A DNA stretch of 5,476 bases from Firmicutes bacterium UBA1426 (lineage in GTDB: Bacteria; Bacillota; Clostridia; Peptostreptococcales; Anaerovoracaceae), in assembly GCA_002329675.1 (NCBI GenBank), contig DCUA01000091.1:3044-8519 (forward strand), in the 5' to 3' direction. Both the position numbers and the translations under genes were made by a program. The notes below the pieces were generated by a model that was given only the letters and a program-made list of their open reading frames with translations, was not told the origin of the DNA and ran no database searches. Below are positions 1-4,674 of this stretch, in pieces (positions within the stretch are counted from its first letter, which is position 1; each line of letters starts with the position of its first letter).

Positions 1-1
1 C

Positions 2-550
2 TTATACATAGTACTTACAAGAACGAATACTATAATATCGCAACTTATCCATGTATTGAAGAATGACGAATACACACATGCTGCAATCGCACTGGACAGA
101 GAACTTGAGCATATGTACAGCTTTGGCCGAAGGTATGCATTGAATCCTTTTATCGGCAGTTTCAAGCAGGAAGAGATCAATAAGGGTGTATATAAAATAT
201 ACAAACACGTGCCCTGTTTAGTAATTGAAGTTCAAGTCACAGCACTGCAGTATAATAAGGCAAGAGCCCTGATCGATGATTTTATTCTCAATAGCTGTCT
301 TTATAAGTACAACTATATGGGGCTCCTGCATGGATTGTTTCAAAGATCAGTGTGTTATGATCACAGATTTTTATGTTCTGAATTCGTTTATCATGTGCTA
401 AAGGAAAGTGGCATTATAGACTTTGGAAAATCCAGAAATCTTGTCCGGCCTCAGAACCTGCTTTCGATAAAAGGCAGGATAGTCTATCAAGGCAATCTGA
501 ATGACATAGAACCAAATTTTACTCCGCACACCTCTTTTCAGCACATTTAA
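2..550 (+). CDS. NlpC/P60-like (YiiX-type) cysteine hydrolase, 5' end outside window
   Basis: The frame is open from the first bases of the window to TAA at 548-550, so this is the last 182 codons of a gene that begins upstream. The TTG at 56 is not the start: the codons before it read LYIVLTRTNTIISQLIHV, which looks like the usual N-terminal strand and helix of this family, and no ribosome binding site precedes the TTG. Visible marks are a His in YTHAAIALD (codon 77-79), the segment MYSFGRR, and a Cys in RFLCSEFVYHVL (codon 374-376). The order His first, Cys later fits the circularly permuted papain-like fold (YiiX/NlpC-P60 superfamily), where this pair forms the catalytic centre. The protein resembles conserved clostridial hypothetical proteins; the C-terminal stretch NLVRPQNLL is typical. 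Substrate unknown; related enzymes cut amide bonds in peptidoglycan or lipids. No signal peptide can be judged because the start is missing. Base use is more AT-rich than downstream. Confidence 0.8.
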   Translation, partial: LYIVLTRTNTIISQLIHVLKNDEYTHAAIALDRELEHMYSFGRRYALNPFIGSFKQEEINKGVYKIYKHVPCLVIEVQVTALQYNKARALIDDFILNSCLYKYNYMGLLHGLFQRSVCYDHRFLCSEFVYHVLKESGIIDFGKSRNLVRPQNLLSIKGRIVYQGNLNDIEPNFTPHTSFQHI

Positions 551-563
551 AATATTTAATTCT

Positions 564-593
564 TTGTAACTAATTTTAAGCAATATGTAAAAT
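564..593 (+). promoter_or_regulatory. Weak candidate sigma-A promoter upstream of the acyltransferase gene
   Basis: TTGTAA at 564-569 and TAAAAT at 588-593 are separated by 18 bp and match the -35 and -10 consensus at 4/6 and 5/6 positions. The region is AT-rich, so chance matches are likely. It lies between the end of the hydrolase gene and the acyltransferase gene and would give a leader of about 80 nt. Confidence 0.25.
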
Positions 594-612
594 ACCGAAG
601 CTCGAAACTTAG

Positions 613-624
613 TATGATGTAATA
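613..624 (+). promoter_or_regulatory. Candidate extended -10 element before the acyltransferase gene
   Basis: TATGATGTAATA contains TG-A-TGTAAT, an extended -10 arrangement (TGn followed by a hexamer with 5/6 match). No good -35 lies 16-18 bp upstream. Transcription from here would start near 630 and leave about 49 nt of leader before the ATG at 679. Nearly the same 12-mer occurs at 2540-2551, before the response regulator gene. Confidence 0.3.
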
Positions 625-665
625 GAGGCTATGGAACGGATATGAGAAACAGAGCCTGAGAAAGT

Positions 666-669
666 GGAG
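666..669 (+). promoter_or_regulatory. Ribosome binding site setting the acyltransferase start at 679
   Basis: GGAG at 666-669 lies 9 nt before ATG 679. The in-frame GTG at 664 has only a weak purine stretch upstream, and this GGAG would fall inside the gene if GTG 664 were used. The ATG 679 is therefore preferred, giving a protein that starts MNGSTKANHYIPGLDGLR. Confidence 0.55.
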
Positions 670-678
670 AGTGACGGG

Positions 679-2523
679 ATGAATGGCAGCACAAAGGCAA
701 ATCACTATATTCCGGGTCTTGATGGGCTAAGGACATTGGCGGTATTCGCTGTGATAGCATACCATCTTGATCTTAGCTGGGCTCCGGGAGGGCTTTTAGG
801 GGTAAATCTGTTCTTTGTGCTGTCGGGTTATTTGATCACAAATATTCTTCAGGTCCAGTGGGAGCATTCCGGAACTCTCAACTTAAAGAACTTCTGGCTT
901 CGCCGGGCAAAGCGGTTGCTGCCTGCTCTTTTTGTGATGCTGGCAGGTGTTATGTTATGGACGGTGCTTTTCGCCCCGGAACGCCTGGCCGCATTGAAGT
1001 CGGAAATCATGGCCGCTGTATTTTATGTCAGCAACTGGTACCTCATTTTTCATGAAGTCTCCTATTTTGAGAGTTTCGGTCCTCCATCACCATTTGGGCA
1101 TCTCTGGTCTCTCGCCATAGAAGAGCAGTTCTATCTTTTCTGGCCTCTGCTTTTGGGTTTGGGATTTCGCCTCCTCCGGCAGCGCAAATGGATTATCGGG
1201 GGGACGGTAGCCATCGCCTTGGTTTCCGCCTTGGCGATGGCACTGATTTACATACCGGGACACGATCCCAGCAGAGTATATTACGGCACAGACACTCGTG
1301 CATTTGCATTGCTCTTAGGGGCTGCACTGGCTATGGTCTGGCCAAGTGGGAGGTTGTCTGCAGAACTGACCGGTGCCAGGAGGCTGGCACTCGACGGAGC
1401 AGGAATCTTTGGGCTATTGGTCGTGCTATGGATGATCTTCAGGACCAATCAATACCAGCCCTTTCTCTATCAGAGTGGATTGCTGATCTTTTCTGTAGCT
1501 GCTGCTGTTCTTGTGGCTGTTCTGGCACATCCTGCAAGCAGGCTTAACCGACTGTTTGGATGGGGCCCACTGTGTCTGCTTGGAAAATGGTCTTATGGTA
1601 TTTATCTCTGGCATTATCCGATAATCGTATTATCAAGTCCCCTGGTAAATACAGGTGAGCCGGATGCCCTTCGTTCACTCTGCCAGATTTCTATAAGTGT
1701 CTTACTTGCTGCTCTGTCTTACTACCTGATCGAGGAACCGATTCGGTTTGGAAAAGTGAAACCATTGCACCTCAGCGCCAGAGTATCGGTTAGTATGCTG
1801 CTGATATTTGCCGTTATGTTTGTGACAGCCAACGGAAGTCTGCAGATCTCGGCGGGTGAGCAGGGCGTTGGAGACAACACCCAAGTATCAGGTGAGCAAA
1901 TTGATATGGAGGAGAAGCAGAGGCCATCTTCTGAAGAGCCGCCATCCGATTCACAGGACGAGGCAGAGGATAAATCTAATGACGAACATGAGCCAGAAGG
2001 TTTTGAGGAAGAAGATATAGAAGGCATAGAGGATCAGGGTTCCGGCAGCATTACGGTTATTGGAGATTCCCTGATGGTTGGCCTGGCGCCAGCATTAGAG
2101 GAATTGCTTCCCGGCGTTATCATCGATGCTGAAAAAGGCAGACAGATGCATGAGGCACCGGAAGTACTCGCAAAACTTCGAAAGGAAGATAAGTTCGGTG
2201 AGACAATAATTATAGGGCTGGGATCAAATGGTGCGTTTACAGAAAAGCAACTGAGGGCGACCCTGGATTGCCTGGAAGGAGCGGAACAAATAGTGCTACT
2301 GAACTGCCGTGTTCCAAAACCATGGGAATCCGTTGTGAATGAAACCTTAGCAAAAGTTTCGGAGTCTTATCCAAATACAAGGCTTGTCGATTGGTATGCA
2401 GCCAGCAGGGGGCACGATGAGTATTTTTATCAGGATGGAGTCCACCTGAATCCAACGGGTGCGGAAGCCTATTGCAAAATGATCGTGGAGGCGCTGTCTT
2501 CCAATCAGGAAGAAGTACAATAG
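679..2523 (+). CDS. oatA: OatA-like acyltransferase 3 / SGNH O-acetyltransferase
   Basis: This 614-residue membrane protein has the two-part build of OatA, which moves acetyl groups across the membrane and places them on the C6 hydroxyl of N-acetylmuramic acid in peptidoglycan, giving lysozyme resistance. Residues 10-390 form the acyltransferase 3 domain: YIPGLDGLR (10-18), the conserved His29 in AYHL, FFVLSGYLIT (45-54), RRAKRLLPAL (75-84), SLAIEEQFYLFWP (144-156), SYGIYLWHYP (305-314), and about ten hydrophobic segments. After a last membrane segment (about 370-385) comes a very acidic linker (about 400-452), then an SGNH domain: GDSL with nucleophile Ser464, GSNG with Asn517, VPKPWE, and DGVHL giving Asp586 and His589. 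The length fits OatA (about 600). The exact substrate is inferred; a related AT3-SGNH enzyme modifying another wall polymer is possible. Starting at GTG 664 would add five residues. The gene ends 46 bp before the response regulator gene and may share its transcript. Confidence 0.85.
   Translation: MNGSTKANHYIPGLDGLRTLAVFAVIAYHLDLSWAPGGLLGVNLFFVLSGYLITNILQVQWEHSGTLNLKNFWLRRAKRLLPALFVMLAGVMLWTVLFAPERLAALKSEIMAAVFYVSNWYLIFHEVSYFESFGPPSPFGHLWSLAIEEQFYLFWPLLLGLGFRLLRQRKWIIGGTVAIALVSALAMALIYIPGHDPSRVYYGTDTRAFALLLGAALAMVWPSGRLSAELTGARRLALDGAGIFGLLVVLWMIFRTNQYQPFLYQSGLLIFSVAAAVLVAVLAHPASRLNRLFGWGPLCLLGKWSYGIYLWHYPIIVLSSPLVNTGEPDALRSLCQISISVLLAALSYYLIEEPIRFGKVKPLHLSARVSVSMLLIFAVMFVTANGSLQISAGEQGVGDNTQVSGEQIDMEEKQRPSSEEPPSDSQDEAEDKSNDEHEPEGFEEEDIEGIEDQGSGSITVIGDSLMVGLAPALEELLPGVIIDAEKGRQMHEAPEVLAKLRKEDKFGETIIIGLGSNGAFTEKQLRATLDCLEGAEQIVLLNCRVPKPWESVVNETLAKVSESYPNTRLVDWYAASRGHDEYFYQDGVHLNPTGAEAYCKMIVEALSSNQEEVQ
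1210..1241 (+). repeat. Perfect 9-bp inverted repeat inside the acyltransferase gene
   Basis: GCCATCGCC at 1210-1218 and GGCGATGGC at 1233-1241 are exact reverse complements around a 14-nt loop. The arms encode part of a membrane segment (VAIALVSALAMA), where alanine-rich codons can make such pairing by chance. Confidence 0.5.
1372..1391 (+). repeat. Compact hairpin with AGGAGG spanning its loop
   Basis: GTGCCAG at 1373-1379 and CTGGCAC at 1384-1390 are perfect reverse complements around the four bases GAGG, with a further possible G-U pair at 1372/1391. The bases 1378-1383 read AGGAGG, two in-frame AGG arginine codons (R234, R235) that also match an ideal Shine-Dalgarno sequence. The site lies in a predicted loop between membrane segments of the acyltransferase. 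The structure is seen directly; any role in translation is unproven. Confidence 0.5.
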
Positions 2524-2540
2524 CATAACGGAATGCTATT
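2519..2540 (+). repeat. Hairpin covering the acyltransferase stop codon
   Basis: AATAGCAT at 2519-2526 and ATGCTATT at 2533-2540 pair over 8 bp around the 6-nt loop AACGGA. The TAG stop at 2521-2523 is inside the left arm. The stem is AU-rich and no U-tract follows, so it is not a standard intrinsic terminator; it might act in transcript stability, processing or protein binding. Confidence 0.5.
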
Positions 2541-2551
2541 ATGATAGAATA
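2540..2551 (+). promoter_or_regulatory. Candidate extended -10 element before the response regulator gene
   Basis: TATGATAGAATA holds TG-A-TAGAAT, an extended -10 pattern with 5/6 hexamer match. No clear -35 is visible. The predicted start point near 2557 would fall at the ribosome binding site (GAGGG, 2557-2561), leaving only about 13 nt of leader, which weakens the case. It shares 10 of 12 bases with 613-624. Confidence 0.25.
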
Positions 2552-2569
2552 CGGAAGAGGGACGAGAAA

Positions 2570-3283
2570 ATGCATGATGAAAAGATAAAAGTATTAGTGG
2601 TAGAAGATGAAGACTCTATTCGGCGTTTTATAAAGCTCAATCTCGAGATGGCCGGGTATGAAGTGGCGGAAGCAATCAGCGGAGAGGATGCTCTGAGTGT
2701 ATTTGCTGCAATTCTCCCCGATGTGGTTGTTCTTGATCTGATGCTGCCCGGAATAGATGGATTTGAGGTCTGCCGTTACATTCGGAATACAATTCCGGAA
2801 TCGCTGATCATCATGCTGACAGCCAAGGGTCAGGACACGGATAAAATCATGGGTCTTGAACTGGGTGCGGATGACTACATGGTAAAACCCTTTAACCCCT
2901 TTGAACTCATTGCCAGGATCAAAGCTATGCTGAGGCGCCAAAACCGTTCGAAGGTCAGCAAAACGGAATATGTTTGCGAAAATTTATATTTGGATATCGT
3001 GGGAAACAGGCTATTAAAGGATAGCCGGGAAGTGGAGTTGACACCCATCGAATATTCTTTATTGAAACTGTTCATGGAAAATCCCGGGAGAGTCCTGAAG
3101 AGGGACGAACTCCTTAATGAAGTCTGGGGAGAAGACTATTACGGAGATACAAAGACCTTAGATGTGCACATCAGGCGACTCAGGGAAAAGATCGAGGACA
3201 ACCCTTCGCAGCCCCACTTTATTAAAACAGTATGGGGTTCCGGATACCGATGGAAATCGGAGTCGGACAGGAGGACCCTATGA
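2570..3283 (+). CDS. OmpR/PhoB-family response regulator
   Basis: This 237-residue cytoplasmic protein is a two-component response regulator that, once phosphorylated by its kinase, binds DNA and changes transcription. The receiver domain (about 6-123) has the acidic pair Glu12-Asp13 (VVEDED), the phosphate acceptor Asp56 in VVLDLMLPG, Thr84 in MLTAK, Tyr103 and Lys106 in DDYMVKPF. The C-terminal winged-helix domain (about 134-229) shows TPIEYSLLKL, the recognition helix region TLDVHIRRLREKI (196-208) and the wing TVWGSGYRW, all standard for OmpR/PhoB proteins. Length is normal. ATG 2570 is preceded by GAGGG at 2557-2561 with an 8-nt gap. The stop overlaps the kinase start as ATGA, so the adjacent kinase is almost surely its partner. 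The target genes cannot be read from sequence; the neighbouring acyltransferase and lipoprotein suggest envelope functions, as an inference. It resembles several families (PhoP, YycF, ResD type), so no gene symbol is given. Confidence 0.95.
   Translation: MHDEKIKVLVVEDEDSIRRFIKLNLEMAGYEVAEAISGEDALSVFAAILPDVVVLDLMLPGIDGFEVCRYIRNTIPESLIIMLTAKGQDTDKIMGLELGADDYMVKPFNPFELIARIKAMLRRQNRSKVSKTEYVCENLYLDIVGNRLLKDSREVELTPIEYSLLKLFMENPGRVLKRDELLNEVWGEDYYGDTKTLDVHIRRLREKIEDNPSQPHFIKTVWGSGYRWKSESDRRTL
3269..3274 (+). promoter_or_regulatory. Ribosome binding site setting the kinase start at 3280
   Basis: A perfect AGGAGG lies 5 nt before ATG 3280, inside the last codons of the response regulator gene. It decides the kinase start against the earlier in-frame ATG at 3232, which has no such site. 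It also implies translational coupling of regulator and kinase. Confidence 0.85.
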
Positions 3284-4674
3284 AAGGGATCCGAGGGAGG
3301 CTGACGGCCAGTTTTATGATCGTGATCCTCATTTCCGTTGTCATCCTGGAAATGATGCTGATATATACGGTCCGGGAGAATTATTATGATAGTCTAAGAG
3401 GTAACCTGACGAATCAGATCAAAATCAGCGCGGATATGTATTCGAAATACTATTCCGATACCTCGCTGGAAGATAATATCCTGTATAACGTGGATGCTTT
3501 CTGGAATCAAAGCAATGCCAGGGTGGAGATCGTTGACAGCGAAGGTATGATCATCATGGATTCTTCGGGCGCGTTTCCGGGGCCGGAAGAACCAGCCGGC
3601 GACATAAAGGACGCTCTGAATGACAAGACCGGAGAATGGATAGGGAAAATAAGCGGTCAGAAGGTCATGGCCATCGCATACCCATTGAAGTCAAACGAGC
3701 AGATCGTGGGAGCCCTGCGTCTCATAGCCTCTACAGAAGAGATCGACCGGGACATTCAAAGAACCACGAATATTTTCATTCTCATTGGTATTTTCGTTGT
3801 ACTTTTCGTTGGCTTGCTCAGCATCTTTTTAGCCAATACGATCCTCGTGCCGCTGAAGGAAGTGACCACTGCTGCTCAGGGGATGGCGGCCGGCAATTAT
3901 CAAGTGAGATGCAAGAAAAAACGGGATGATGAACTCGGAAAGCTTTCCGACACCTTGAACCACATGGCTGACGAAATCATTAATAGAGAAAGGATGAAAA
4001 ATGAATTTATTTCATCCGTTTCTCACGAGCTGCGCACACCACTGACTTCGATCATGGGGTGGGCTATTACTTTGCAAAACGAGAATTTCCGGCAGGAAGA
4101 GACTTTGAACGATGGCTTGGGGATCATAGCCAAAGAGAGTGAAAGGCTCACAGGGATGGTGGAGGAGCTCCTGGATTTCTCGAAGTTCGTCTCCGGAAGA
4201 ATCAAGCTTGATTATGAGAATGTTAATTTAGCCGTACTGATGGCGGACATCGGCAAACAAGTGCGACTTCGATCCCTTGGGGAGAATATCAATTTTACGG
4301 TTGATTACCCGGACAACCTGTCGGAGTTTATTACGGACGCAAACCGATTAAAGCAGGTTTTCCTGAACATTCTGGACAACGCCTTTAACTTCACAGGTGC
4401 AGGGGGGGCCGTTCACTTTCAGGTTAAAGAAAATGAAAGGGAATTCGTTTTCACGATCACTGACACCGGATGCGGAATTCCGGCTGATGAATTGCCCGTT
4501 GTAAAGGAGAAGTTCTATAAAGGCAAAAGCTCTCGCTCTAAAAACGGCATTGGCTTATCCATATGTGAGGAGATCGTTACCTTGATGAAGGGCAGGATGG
4601 AGATCCACAGTGAAGTCAATGTGGGTACTACTGTTACCGTCGTCCTCCCGAAAGAGGTGAGCGCCGATGGTTAA
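3280..4674 (+). CDS. Membrane sensor histidine kinase
   Basis: This 464-residue protein is the likely partner of the response regulator: it senses a signal outside the cell, autophosphorylates on His and passes the phosphate to Asp56 of the regulator. Domains in order: membrane segment 1 (about 10-30), an extracytoplasmic sensor region (about 31-163, with a PAS/Cache-like run RVEIVDSEGMIIMDSSG), membrane segment 2 (about 165-186), HAMP linker (about 184-236), dimerisation and phosphoacceptor domain with His249 in SVSHELRTPL, and an ATPase domain with N box NILDNAFNFT (363-372), G1 DTGCGIP, F box KFYKG and G2 GIGLSI (423-428). All catalytic motifs are present, so the kinase should be active. 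Start at ATG 3280 rests on the ideal ribosome binding site and on the normal short cytoplasmic N-terminus MKGIRGRLTASF. The gene overlaps the regulator by 4 nt and the lipoprotein gene by 8 nt. The signal is unknown. A run of seven G lies in the ATPase region at 4402-4408. Confidence 0.95.
   Translation: MKGIRGRLTASFMIVILISVVILEMMLIYTVRENYYDSLRGNLTNQIKISADMYSKYYSDTSLEDNILYNVDAFWNQSNARVEIVDSEGMIIMDSSGAFPGPEEPAGDIKDALNDKTGEWIGKISGQKVMAIAYPLKSNEQIVGALRLIASTEEIDRDIQRTTNIFILIGIFVVLFVGLLSIFLANTILVPLKEVTTAAQGMAAGNYQVRCKKKRDDELGKLSDTLNHMADEIINRERMKNEFISSVSHELRTPLTSIMGWAITLQNENFRQEETLNDGLGIIAKESERLTGMVEELLDFSKFVSGRIKLDYENVNLAVLMADIGKQVRLRSLGENINFTVDYPDNLSEFITDANRLKQVFLNILDNAFNFTGAGGAVHFQVKENEREFVFTITDTGCGIPADELPVVKEKFYKGKSSRSKNGIGLSICEEIVTLMKGRMEIHSEVNVGTTVTVVLPKEVSADG
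4654..4660 (+). promoter_or_regulatory. Ribosome binding site of the lipoprotein gene
   Basis: GAGGTGA at 4654-4660 lies in the last codons of the kinase gene; its GAGG core is 9 nt before ATG 4667. Together with the 8-nt overlap of the genes it points to coupled translation of kinase and lipoprotein. Confidence 0.7.

Noticed and set aside
56..58. TTG as the start of the hydrolase gene
   Set aside because: The frame stays open to the window edge, upstream codons match the expected N-terminus of the family, and no ribosome binding site precedes the TTG.
546..560. AT-rich near-palindrome just after the hydrolase gene as a terminator
   Set aside because: It has no GC stem and no following U-tract; such pairing is expected in AT-rich DNA.
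626..657. AGGCT/AGCCT pairing in the acyltransferase leader as a riboswitch or attenuator
   Set aside because: Only 5 bp with a 22-nt loop and no further pairing; too weak to support.
664..666. GTG as the start of the acyltransferase gene
   Set aside because: ATG 679 has GGAG at a proper 9-nt distance, and GTG 664 has no good site upstream. The difference is only five residues, so it is not excluded.
1722..2027. Minus-strand reading frame of 101 codons
   Set aside because: It is the antisense of the acidic linker, giving a Ser-rich artefact with no ribosome binding site or domain.
2237..2575. Minus-strand reading frame of 112 codons
   Set aside because: It lies opposite the SGNH domain with its conserved motifs; no recognisable family and no promoter or ribosome binding site.
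2594..2941. Minus-strand reading frame of 115 codons
   Set aside because: It is a shadow of the receiver domain, which carries all expected catalytic residues on the plus strand.
3232..3279. Earlier ATG start for the histidine kinase
   Set aside because: The 16 extra residues are the other-frame reading of the regulator's C-terminal end, and AGGAGG plus ATG 3280 gives a typical kinase N-terminus.
3575..3588. TTCCGG/CCGGAA inverted repeat in the kinase gene
   Set aside because: The centre is only 2 nt, so the usable stem is short, and it encodes an ordinary Pro-Gly-Pro-Glu stretch.
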